From contig JAKART010000162.1 in NCBI GenBank assembly GCA_021819255.1, positions 1 to 6,091 of the forward strand: 6,091 bases of DNA, given 5' to 3'. Below, piece by piece: positions 1 through 5,668 of this stretch. The DNA comes from Acidobacteriota bacterium. GTDB lineage: Bacteria > Acidobacteriota > Terriglobia > Terriglobales > Acidobacteriaceae. Both the position numbers and the translations under genes were made by a program. The notes beneath the pieces are model-generated. The model saw only the letters and a list, made by a program, of their open reading frames with translations, made no database searches and had not been told where the DNA came from. Each line of letters starts with the position of its first letter. The first letter of the stretch is position 1.

Positions 1-325
1 GGACGCGCTTCAGGCTCTCTTCGATCGTATCCTTGGGGACGAAGCCGACGATCTGTTCGGCAACCTTGCCTCCCTTGAAGATCAGCAGGGACGGAATTCC
101 ACGAATGCCGTAGCGGCCGGGCGTCATGTTGTTTCTGTCGACGTCCATCTTCATCACCTTCAACTTGCCGCTGTACTGCTCAGCTACCGCCTCCACCACA
201 GGCGCCACCGCACGGCACGGGCCACACCAGGCCGCCCAGAAATCCACCAGCACGGGGGTATCCGACTGGAGAACCTTCTGTTCAAAATCCCCGTCGTTCA
301 CCTCAGATACGAACTGACCTGCCAT
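1..325 (-). CDS. trxA: Thioredoxin, 3' end cut by the window edge
   Basis: Small cytoplasmic disulfide reductase that passes electrons from thioredoxin reductase to target proteins. The 108 visible residues cover nearly the whole thioredoxin fold. The active site WCGPC is at residues 33-37, preceded by the usual VDFWAAW strand (27-33). The buried Asp is D28. The cis-proline loop GIPS is at 76-79, followed by the LLIFKGGK strand. The family is usually about 105-110 residues, so only a few codons and the stop are missing. The ATG at 325-323 is well supported: two AGGAG copies lie just upstream (331-340), the nearer ending 5 bases from the ATG. It lies 123 bases downstream of thrB on the same strand and may be transcribed with it or from its own promoter. 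The full WCGPC motif favours a general thioredoxin over a specialised thioredoxin-like protein. Confidence 0.96.
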   Translation of the reverse strand, partial: MAGQFVSEVNDGDFEQKVLQSDTPVLVDFWAAWCGPCRAVAPVVEAVAEQYSGKLKVMKMDVDRNNMTPGRYGIRGIPSLLIFKGGKVAEQIVGFVPKDTIEESLKRV

Positions 326-330
326 ACCGA

Positions 331-340
331 CTCCTCTCCT
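331..340 (-). promoter_or_regulatory. Ribosome binding site of trxA
   Basis: Read on the minus strand, the sequence is AGGAGAGGAG, two Shine-Dalgarno cores in tandem, ending 5 bases before the trxA ATG. It fixes the thioredoxin start and shows that trxA can be translated without coupling to thrB. Confidence 0.8.
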
Positions 341-402
341 TTGGGCTCCATCCGGCTTGCCGTCTCTTGGGGGAGATGCCTGCGGCACTCCAAGCCCTCT
401 CC

Positions 403-408
403 ATCATA
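403..408 (-). promoter_or_regulatory. Possible -10 box in the thrB-trxA gap
   Basis: On the minus strand this reads TATGAT, one mismatch from the TATAAT consensus, about 78 bases before the trxA start. The best-spaced upstream hexamer does not resemble TTGACA, so this is a weak candidate for a separate trxA promoter. I see no hairpin followed by a T-run in the gap (326-448), so read-through from thrCB remains possible. Confidence 0.22.
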
Positions 409-448
409 GATGCCTGGCGGTGGAAAATGATGCGATCCGGATCCCAGG

Positions 449-1444
449 CTAAAGCAAAGTCAGCTCCACGCCACCACCCACTCGAACCGGCAAGATCTCC
501 ACATCGGAGCCAACCATCCTCTGCATCCGGGTTTCGGCCTCCAACAGAGAGATGCTCTCGGACAAAAACACCAGAACGGACGGACCTGCGCCGCTGAGCA
601 CGACGGCCGCAATCTCAGGTTCTTTCATCAGGGGCAGCATCTTCTTCAACAGTGGACAGGCCTCTTGCCGGTAGGGCTGATGCATTCTGTCCTGCATCGC
701 CGTTTTCAGCAGGTCCAGCCGGCCCTGCGCAAATGCAGCCACCAGCAATGCCGCGCGCTGCACGTTGAAGATTGCATCCGCCTTCGAGTAGCTCTCTGGG
801 AGCAGCGCCCTGGCCTGCCGCGTCGCCAAGCTGACCGCAGGCATTGCCAGTAACATCTCCCACATTCGCGTGCTCCCTGAGATCTGCGCCAGGCTCTGGG
901 CAAAACTCTGGGTGGGATTCTGGACAAAACGCTGACCGAAGGTAGCTACCTGCACGCTCTCTTCGCTCACTGCGGCCACCGTGAACCCACCGTACCAGCA
1001 CGCGGTCACGTTGTCCGGATGGCCCTCCCTCCGGCTGGCCTCCGCCACAATCCCGGCATCGCTGAGCTCCAGCGCCCCGAAGTGGTCAGCCAGCGCGACG
1101 CCGGCCAGGAGAGCCGCGGCGCTCGATCCACACCCCATGCCCAGCGGAATCTCGTTATGCAGCTTCAGCCGCAGCGGCGCCGCCCGGGCTCCTGCCCGGC
1201 GCAGCACGTCAGCATACGTTTCCAGAATCAGGTTGTCCTCCAGGGCACCGCAACGGTCGGCATCTCGCCCCGTGGCTTGAACCTGAAAACTGGCCGCCTC
1301 CTCCGCCTCGATGGTCAGCCGCATGGAGAGCGCAAGCCCCACGGAGTCAAAACCTGGGCCTAAATTGGCCGAGGTGGCGGGCAGCGAGATCCTCAATCCG
1401 CGTCTCTGTCCTGCATGGGTCAAGATCACCTCGGTCGCGCTCAC
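449..1444 (-). CDS. thrB: Homoserine kinase
   Basis: Cytoplasmic GHMP-family kinase that phosphorylates L-homoserine with ATP to give O-phosphohomoserine, the substrate of ThrC. At 331 residues it is slightly longer than the usual 300-320. Family signatures appear in order: LPATSANLGPGFDSVG (21-36) in the N-terminal domain, the glycine-serine ATP loop PLGMGCGSSAA (100-110), EGHPDNV (140-146), and the C-terminal LSGAGPSVL loop (283-291). The start is a GTG whose last two bases belong to the thrC stop (GTGA overlap), implying translational coupling; the first ~15 residues precede the conserved domain. An insertion of about 20 residues after 170, rich in Gln and repeat-like (QRFVQNPT then QSFAQSLA), separates the usual strand from the MPAVSLATRQARALLP segment. 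All key motifs are intact, so I expect an active enzyme. Confidence 0.96.
   Translation of the reverse strand: MSATEVILTHAGQRRGLRISLPATSANLGPGFDSVGLALSMRLTIEAEEAASFQVQATGRDADRCGALEDNLILETYADVLRRAGARAAPLRLKLHNEIPLGMGCGSSAAALLAGVALADHFGALELSDAGIVAEASRREGHPDNVTACWYGGFTVAAVSEESVQVATFGQRFVQNPTQSFAQSLAQISGSTRMWEMLLAMPAVSLATRQARALLPESYSKADAIFNVQRAALLVAAFAQGRLDLLKTAMQDRMHQPYRQEACPLLKKMLPLMKEPEIAAVVLSGAGPSVLVFLSESISLLEAETRMQRMVGSDVEILPVRVGGGVELTLL
887..934 (-). repeat. Imperfect 24-base tandem duplication inside thrB
   Basis: Two adjacent 24-base units in frame encode QRFVQNPT (residues 171-178) and QSFAQSLA (179-186). The first 15 bases of the two units match well (CAG, TTT and CAG codons at the same places), and the last nine are diverged. 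By eye the units agree at about 16 of 24 bases. This suggests the ThrB insertion grew by in-frame slippage or duplication. Confidence 0.5.
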
Positions 1445-2862
1445 GCCTGTCCCGAGCCCGAAGCCGGGGAGTCAAGGGCCCGCAGCACCGCGTCCGCGTC
1501 GGCGTCCAGCACCACCGGCGCGCGGCGCAGCCGGGCGTTTTCGGCCAGTTCCGCGGCGCTGGCCCCCTCCATCTCGGCGGCGTTGAGCAACTCCCCGAGA
1601 TGGTACTTGATGGTGTACTCGGAGTCTTTCAGCGTGTGCCCGGTCAACAGCAGCACCGCCGTCTCTTCCTTACCCACCCGTCCGTCGGCCACCAGCTTCT
1701 TCAAGCCCGCCAGGGTCACCGCGGAGGCCGGCTCGCAGCCGATGCCTTCCGCTCCGATCTCGGCCTTGGCCAGCGCAATCTCCCGCTCCGAAGCCTGCTC
1801 ACACCATCCACCCGTCCAGGACAGGGTTCGCACCGCCTTCTTCCAGGAGGCGGGACTGCCGATCTGAATCGCCGAGGCTCGCGTCTTCGCCACCACCGGC
1901 TCCAGCGACCGGCCACCATTGGACCGCAGGCTGCGGTACAAGGGATTGGCGCCCTCAGCCTGAATCACGCTGATCTTCGGCGCGCGGTGAATCAGTCCCA
2001 GGTGCAACATCTCGGCAAAGCCCTTGCCCAGCGCGGAGCAGTTGGCCAGATTGCCGCCGGGCACAATCACATGATGCGGCGGCCGCCAGTCACACTGCTC
2101 CAGAATCTCGAAGGCCGGCGTCTTTTGCCCCTCCAGCCGGTATGGATTGACTGAATTCAACAGGTAAACCGGAGCCCGTTGCACCACTTCATTCAGCACC
2201 CGCACGCAACCGTCAAAGTCAGTTCGCAACTGCAAGGTCGTTGACCCATAGTCCATCGCTTGGGACAGCTTGCCCCAGGCGATCTTTCCTTCCGGAATCA
2301 GCACCAGGCTGCGCACCCCGGCCCGGGCGGCGTAGGCCGCCATCGCGGCTGAGGTGTTTCCCGTCGAGGCGCAGGCTACCCACTCGAAGCCGCTGGCGAC
2401 CGCCACGGAGAGCGCCGCTGTCATCCCGGTGTCCTTGAAGGATCCGGTTGGATTCATCCCCTGATGCTTGGCCAGCAGCCAGTTCAGCCCCAGAGCCGCC
2501 GCTGTCCGGGGCATCTCATACAGCGGCGTGTTGCCCTCGCGCAGCGTCACCACCCGCTGCTCGCTCACAATGGGCAAAAGATCCCGGAACCTCCATACGC
2601 CGCTCTGGTCCACTCCCAGGGTCGAGGTCCTGCGCTCCTGCCAAAGATAACGAAGAGCACTGGGGTTAGGCAGGTTTCTGGCCGCCGGCGGAGCCGCCGA
2701 GGAACCATCCGCCGACCCAGCTTGCGCCGCGCTCTCGCTCCAGGGATACTCCACCTCAAACAGATCGCCGCAGTCGCAGCATCTAAAATTACGTTGCGCC
2801 TGCTCTGCGGCGATGCGTTGGCCGCATCCAGTGCAGCGAAGGATGTGTGATGAAGGGTTCAT
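1441..2862 (-). CDS. thrC: Threonine synthase
   Basis: PLP-dependent enzyme converting O-phospho-L-homoserine to L-threonine, the last step of the pathway. It has 473 residues from the ATG at 2862. A zinc ribbon opens the protein (C10-x-x-C13 and C28/C29-x-C31), followed by a low-complexity Ala/Ser linker (about 42-62). The PLP fold has the Schiff-base lysine in NPTGSFKDTG (K143), the phosphate-binding STGNTSAAM loop (166-174), and PGGNLANCSALGKG (268-281). LTGHTLKD (406-413) precedes a C-terminal tail ending in a VVLDADADAVLRAL-like segment. An in-frame TTG nine codons upstream (2889) is less likely, because the GGAG before it is only one base away. The stop overlaps the thrB GTG. At its 5' end the gene overlaps the divergent modA by 13 bases. 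The zinc-ribbon form is the long type common in bacteria outside the gamma-proteobacteria and in archaea. Confidence 0.96.
   Translation of the reverse strand: MNPSSHILRCTGCGQRIAAEQAQRNFRCCDCGDLFEVEYPWSESAAQAGSADGSSAAPPAARNLPNPSALRYLWQERRTSTLGVDQSGVWRFRDLLPIVSEQRVVTLREGNTPLYEMPRTAAALGLNWLLAKHQGMNPTGSFKDTGMTAALSVAVASGFEWVACASTGNTSAAMAAYAARAGVRSLVLIPEGKIAWGKLSQAMDYGSTTLQLRTDFDGCVRVLNEVVQRAPVYLLNSVNPYRLEGQKTPAFEILEQCDWRPPHHVIVPGGNLANCSALGKGFAEMLHLGLIHRAPKISVIQAEGANPLYRSLRSNGGRSLEPVVAKTRASAIQIGSPASWKKAVRTLSWTGGWCEQASEREIALAKAEIGAEGIGCEPASAVTLAGLKKLVADGRVGKEETAVLLLTGHTLKDSEYTIKYHLGELLNAAEMEGASAAELAENARLRRAPVVLDADADAVLRALDSPASGSGQA
2784..2789 (+). promoter_or_regulatory. Possible -10 box for modA inside thrC
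   Basis: TAAAAT lies in a short AT-rich island (2781-2792) in otherwise GC-rich sequence, about 60 bases before the modA ATG and within the codons of the thrC zinc ribbon. No good -35 match sits 16-18 bases upstream. Because modA starts inside thrC, its promoter must lie somewhere here; this is the best-looking candidate but is not proven. Confidence 0.28.
2838..2843 (+). promoter_or_regulatory. Ribosome binding site of modA
   Basis: GAAGGA lies 6 bases before the ATG at 2850. It supports that start over the in-frame GTG at 2847, which would be only three bases from it. The site is inside the antisense thrC coding region. Confidence 0.6.
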
Positions 2863-3671
2863 ACTTTTCTCTAGCCTACCGTAAAGCAAGCTCCGCCTGG
2901 AATCGGTTAGCCCTCACCCTGGCGGTGGCCGCATGGCCGCTTCTGTTCTGCTGCGCGCGCTGCGCCGCGCAGACCGCGGAGTTGCACATTGCCGCCGCAG
3001 CGGATCTGGAGCCTGTACTGCCTGTGCTGGAGAGGCAGTACGAACAAGCTACCGGCGTCAAGATCATCGCGTCCTACGGATCTTCCGCAGCCTTGACCGA
3101 GCAGATCCTCAACGGCGACCCCCAGGATGTGTTTCTCTCCGCCGATGAAGCTCATCCGCAGCGCCTGGTCAGCGCCGGCCTGGCCGATGAACCGCACCCC
3201 ATGGCTTATGCCCGTGGCGTGCTGGTGCTGTGGGCGCGCCGCGACTCGCCCGCTCAGCCGCTCTCCCTCAACGTCCTGACCAGCCCCGGGGTGAGGAAGA
3301 TCGCCATCGCCAACGCTCTCCATGCCCCCTACGGCGTCGCCGCTCGCCAGGCTTTGGAAAGCCTGCACCTTTACGCCCAACTCGCCCCCAAGCTGGCTAT
3401 CGCAGAGAACATCGGGCAGACGGCGGAGTTCGCCGAGTCCGGCAATGCTCAGGCAGCCTTCATCTCTCTGACCATCGCCCGTTCGGCTCATGATCGCGCC
3501 TTGGGTTCCTTTATCCGCCTTCCCGCCGGCAGCTATCAGCCGATTCGCCAATGCGCGATCGTCCTGAGATCCTCCCGGAATCAGAGGCAAGCGCAGGGAT
3601 TTCTCGAGTGGCTCACCAGCAAAAGCGTTCAGCAGAGTCTGCCCGGCTTCGGCCTTGACCCGGCCAACTAG
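2850..3671 (+). CDS. modA: Molybdate ABC transporter, periplasmic binding protein
   Basis: Captures molybdate (or tungstate) in the periplasm and delivers it to ModB. It has 273 residues from the ATG at 2850. The N-terminus is a long signal peptide: a basic stretch with R11, K12 and R19, a hydrophobic core at about 20-36, and likely cleavage after CAA (38-40). No good lipobox is seen, so the protein is probably soluble. The mature part begins ELHIAAAADLEPVLP (44-58), then SYGSSAAL (75-82), DVFLSADEAHPQRL (93-106), IAIANALHAPYG (151-162) and AENIGQTAEFAESG (185-198), and it ends with GFGLD near the C-terminus. These match the ModA branch that has AAADL where E. coli ModA has AAASL. First gene of the mod cluster, divergent from thrC with a 13-base overlap. 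Oxyanion selectivity (molybdate versus tungstate) cannot be read from this sequence. Confidence 0.93.
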   Translation: MKGSYFSLAYRKASSAWNRLALTLAVAAWPLLFCCARCAAQTAELHIAAAADLEPVLPVLERQYEQATGVKIIASYGSSAALTEQILNGDPQDVFLSADEAHPQRLVSAGLADEPHPMAYARGVLVLWARRDSPAQPLSLNVLTSPGVRKIAIANALHAPYGVAARQALESLHLYAQLAPKLAIAENIGQTAEFAESGNAQAAFISLTIARSAHDRALGSFIRLPAGSYQPIRQCAIVLRSSRNQRQAQGFLEWLTSKSVQQSLPGFGLDPAN

Positions 3672-3939
3672 CCCATTTTCTCTGAAGGTGGAAGCAAGGG
3701 GAACGACTCCTGTGGGGTTTCCTCAATGAAAACGCCACTGAACGCCCGCTTCCGTACACCCATCATCAGGGAAAATGGTCTAGCCGGTCCCCGGCCGAGC
3801 AAGCTTTATCCCACCGAGAATCCCCCGATTTGGCCCGGCTCAATCAGCCCCTCGCCGGCTTCACCGCTTCTCTCTCCAACGGCCGGCTCGCAGAGCTTCT
3901 ACCCGGCCCTACAGGTGAAGGGACTAGACTGACACCACC
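3672..3939 (+). other. Long gap between modA and modB
   Basis: This 268-base stretch separates two genes that are normally adjacent or nearly so. It holds a small reading frame of doubtful reality (3726-3932) and one short perfect hairpin (3783-3795, GCCGG-TCC-CCGGC) without a T-run. I recognise no riboswitch, terminator or transcription-factor site. The molybdenum-cofactor riboswitch was considered, but I could not trace its conserved structure by eye. Confidence 0.5.
3726..3932 (+). CDS. Small uncertain ORF between modA and modB
   Basis: Sixty-eight residues that I do not recognise: basic at the N-terminus (MKTPLNARFRTP), then rich in Pro and Ser (about 28-53), with no membrane segment, signal peptide or Cys/His motif. 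No Shine-Dalgarno sequence is visible within about 15 bases of the ATG. Third-position GC is high but not clearly different from chance in this genome. The only argument in favour is position: it fills most of an otherwise unexplained gap, reads in the direction of the mod genes, and stops 7 bases before modB, which has no good ribosome binding site of its own. It could be a genuine coupled small protein, a leader peptide, or chance; I favour chance. Confidence 0.18.
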   Translation: MKTPLNARFRTPIIRENGLAGPRPSKLYPTENPPIWPGSISPSPASPLLSPTAGSQSFYPALQVKGLD

Positions 3940-4605
3940 ATGGACTTTGCCGCGCTCGAACTGACGCTTCGCCTGGCCAGCCTTACCACGCTTCTTCTCC
4001 TGCTGCTCGCCACGCCGCTGGCGGTATGGATTGCGTCCGGCCGTGGCGCGGCGCGGCGCGTGGCCCAGGCGGCCGTGGCCTTGCCCCTGGTTCTTCCACC
4101 GACTGTGCTCGGCTTCTATCTCCTGGTCGGTCTGGGCCCGGCAACGGCTCTTGGCCGAACCCTCATCGCTCTGCTCGGGCACCCGGTGGCCTTCACCTTC
4201 TCCGGCCTGCTGATCGGCTCCATGATCTACAGCCTGCCCTTTGCCGTGCAGCCCCTGGTGGTCGCCTTCTCCTCCATCGATCGCCCCACTGTGGAGGTCG
4301 CGCAGGTTCTCGGTGCAGGGCCGTGGACGGTCTTTCGCCGCGTGACCCTTCCCCTCTCCCGCGCCTCCTTCATCACCGCCGCGGTGCTCTGCTTTGCCCA
4401 CACGGTAGGCGAGTTCGGAGTCGTGCTCATGGTCGGCGGCGACATCCCGGGCGTCACTCGCACTCTCTCCATCGCGATCTTCGATCAAGTGCAGGAACTC
4501 CGTTACACGGACGCCAACCTCACTGCCGCCGCACTGGCCGGCCTGTCCTTCCTGGCGCTGCTGGTGGTTTACGGGCGCGGAAACCGGAGGGCGGAGCTTG
4601 CCTGA
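3940..4605 (+). CDS. modB: Molybdate ABC transporter, permease
   Basis: Inner-membrane channel subunit, working as a homodimer with two ModC ATPases to move molybdate from ModA into the cytoplasm. Its 221 residues are the usual length. It opens MDFAALELTLRLASLTTLLLLLLATPLA, a typical ModB start and first membrane helix. Further hydrophobic segments lie at about 45-68, 84-110, 142-165 and 195-211. The cytoplasmic EAA loop that docks on ModC is at 119-141 (EVAQVLGAGPWTVFRR, then VTLPLSR). The AHTVGEFGVVLMVGGDIPG segment (153-171) is a strong ModB hallmark. The ATG at 3940 fits family N-termini, but no Shine-Dalgarno lies at normal distance; the nearest, GAAGGGA at 3917-3923, is 16 bases away. 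The 3' end overlaps the start of modC by 8 bases. Confidence 0.95.
   Translation: MDFAALELTLRLASLTTLLLLLLATPLAVWIASGRGAARRVAQAAVALPLVLPPTVLGFYLLVGLGPATALGRTLIALLGHPVAFTFSGLLIGSMIYSLPFAVQPLVVAFSSIDRPTVEVAQVLGAGPWTVFRRVTLPLSRASFITAAVLCFAHTVGEFGVVLMVGGDIPGVTRTLSIAIFDQVQELRYTDANLTAAALAGLSFLALLVVYGRGNRRAELA
4586..4590 (+). promoter_or_regulatory. Ribosome binding site selecting a TTG start for modC
   Basis: GGAGG lies within the last codons of modB, 7 bases before the TTG at 4598. The first ATG in the modC frame (4652) has no purine-rich site ahead of it. This favours the TTG start and translational coupling of modB and modC. Confidence 0.6.
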
Positions 4606-5428
4606 TCTCCCAACATCCTCCAGCCCGCCCAACCAGGCTGCGGGCGAATCGATGCCACAGCTCCCCCGCTTCCGACTTCGGCTGAACGCCCGGGTGGGGG
4701 CTCTGCTGCTGGACCTCGATCTTGCCCTGATCTCACGCTGGACCGTCATCTTCGGTCCTTCCGGAAGCGGGAAGAGCACCATTCTCCGCGCCGTCTGCGG
4801 TCTTGTTCCGCAAGCTCCGCGCGTCGGCATCCTCTCCCGCCGTCTCGCTCATCGCAAGGGCGGCGGCGCGCCGGAGGAGTGGGACCAGCCGCACCACCGC
4901 ATGGCGCCCCACCTTCGGGGTCTGGCCTATGCTCCGCAGGGCGCTGTCCTTTTCCCGCACATGTCCGTGCGGGAGAATATCTCCTTCCCGAGTGCGGTGC
5001 GGCGCGGCGCGGCATTCCAGCAGCCATCCGACCGGCAAACCGGCAGTGGCGCGGAGCTCGTCGAGGAGGCGATCCGGTGCTTCCAACTGGAGGCGCTGCT
5101 AGGGCGCAGGCCAGGCGATCTCTCCGGCGGCGAAAGCCAGCGGGTAAGCCTGGCGCGAGCGTTCGCCGTGCCTCATCCCCGCCTCATCCTGCTGGATGAA
5201 CCCTTTACCGGCATCGACCGGGCCCTGCGTGACGCGTTGCTTCCGCGCATGCAACAGCGCGCCGCTCAACTCGGTGCTCCTGTGCTATCGGTGACGCACG
5301 ATGTGGAAGAGGCTCTGATGCTGGGCGCCGAGGTGATTCGACTGGAGCAGGGCCGGATCCTGGACCAGGGTCCGGCCTCGCGCGTGCTGGCCGAGGAGCG
5401 CGCTCGCATGCTGCAGATGCTGCTGTGA
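4598..5428 (+). CDS. modC: Molybdate ABC transporter, ATP-binding subunit, short form
   Basis: Cytoplasmic ATPase driving ModB. It has 276 residues from the TTG at 4598, or 258 from the ATG at 4652; the first ~20 residues are Pro/Ser-rich and outside the domain. The ABC motifs are complete: Walker A GPSGSGKST (53-61, K59), Q-loop YAPQ (Q114), FPHMSVRENI (119-128) as in ModC-type ATPases, signature LSGGESQR (175-182), Walker B LILLDE (196-201) and switch histidine in SVTHD (H234). A somewhat long, charged stretch (about 76-106) lies between Walker A and the Q-loop. The protein ends soon after the nucleotide-binding domain, whereas classical ModC of about 350 residues carries a C-terminal TOBE/MOP region that binds molybdate. 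The sequence after the stop shows no TOBE-like coding in any frame, so this is not a simple frameshift. Position after modAB makes molybdate the best substrate guess. Confidence 0.92.
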   Translation: MPDLPTSSSPPNQAAGESMPQLPRFRLRLNARVGALLLDLDLALISRWTVIFGPSGSGKSTILRAVCGLVPQAPRVGILSRRLAHRKGGGAPEEWDQPHHRMAPHLRGLAYAPQGAVLFPHMSVRENISFPSAVRRGAAFQQPSDRQTGSGAELVEEAIRCFQLEALLGRRPGDLSGGESQRVSLARAFAVPHPRLILLDEPFTGIDRALRDALLPRMQQRAAQLGAPVLSVTHDVEEALMLGAEVIRLEQGRILDQGPASRVLAEERARMLQMLL

Positions 5429-5467
5429 AGCAGTGCTTCCACCAGCGCCTGCGCCCCAAAGCACGCC

Positions 5468-5527
5468 TGGCCGCGCTCCCGAGCTCCTGGCCGCGCTCCC
5501 GAACGCATGGCCGCGCTCCCGAACTGG
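5468..5527. repeat. Three tandem copies of a 20-base unit
   Basis: The units start at 5468, 5488 and 5508 and each begins TGGCCGCGCTCCCGA, identical in all three, followed by five variable bases. The exact 20-base period is not a multiple of three, which argues against a protein-coding repeat. The array lies 40 bases after the modC stop in the gap to the convergent murB. Confidence 0.9.
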
Positions 5528-5569
5528 GGTTGGACTTCGCCTGGCTTGCGCTGGCGCGGCTGGCCCGGC

Positions 5570-5631
5570 GCAGGAGGGCTCGCGCAGGAGGCTTACGCAG
5601 GAGGGCTCGCGCAGAAGGCTTACGCAGGAGG
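5570..5631. repeat. Two 27-base tandem repeats plus a partial third, each a doubled 13-14-mer
   Basis: Each 27-base unit is GCAGGAGGGCTCGC followed by GCAGGAGGCTTAC. Copies at 5570-5596 and 5597-5623 differ at a single base (5615, G to A), and a third starts GCAGGAGG at 5624. The two halves of a unit are themselves related, so an older 13-14-base duplication was later duplicated as a whole. The unit is unrelated to the 20-base array just upstream. Confidence 0.9.
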
Positions 5632-5668
5632 ACGATGAATGCCGGGATGGGACTGCGCTGAGATCGCT

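Noticed and set aside
1600..2154. Plus-strand open frame of 184 codons within thrC
   Set aside because: Antisense to the catalytic core of ThrC; Gln/Arg-rich translation with no family resemblance.
2907..3590. Minus-strand open frame of 227 codons within modA
   Set aside because: Antisense shadow of a well-supported ModA with no domain of its own.
3783..3795. Short hairpin GCCGG-TCC-CCGGC as a terminator after modA
   Set aside because: Only five base pairs, no T-run, and over 100 bases after the modA stop; such stems are common by chance in GC-rich DNA.
3844..4830. Minus-strand open frame of 328 codons covering all of modB
   Set aside because: It is antisense to a clear ModB, its translation is low-complexity Gly/Arg/Glu-rich without a recognisable domain, and GC-rich coding often leaves the opposite strand open.
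5468..5631. CRISPR-like spacing of repeats
   Set aside because: Units are directly adjacent with no spacers of 25-40 bases between them, and no cas genes are nearby.
5425..5661. 78-codon frame overlapping the modC stop by GTGA and running through both repeat arrays
   Set aside because: Arg/Ala-rich translation created by the repeats, no ribosome binding site before the GTG, and the 20-base period breaks the frame of any protein repeat. The GTGA overlap alone is not enough.
5626..5661. AGGAGG followed by ATG and an eight-codon peptide (MNAGMGLR) before a TGA
   Set aside because: The AGGAGG is simply the last partial copy of the 27-base repeat; an eight-residue peptide here has no support.
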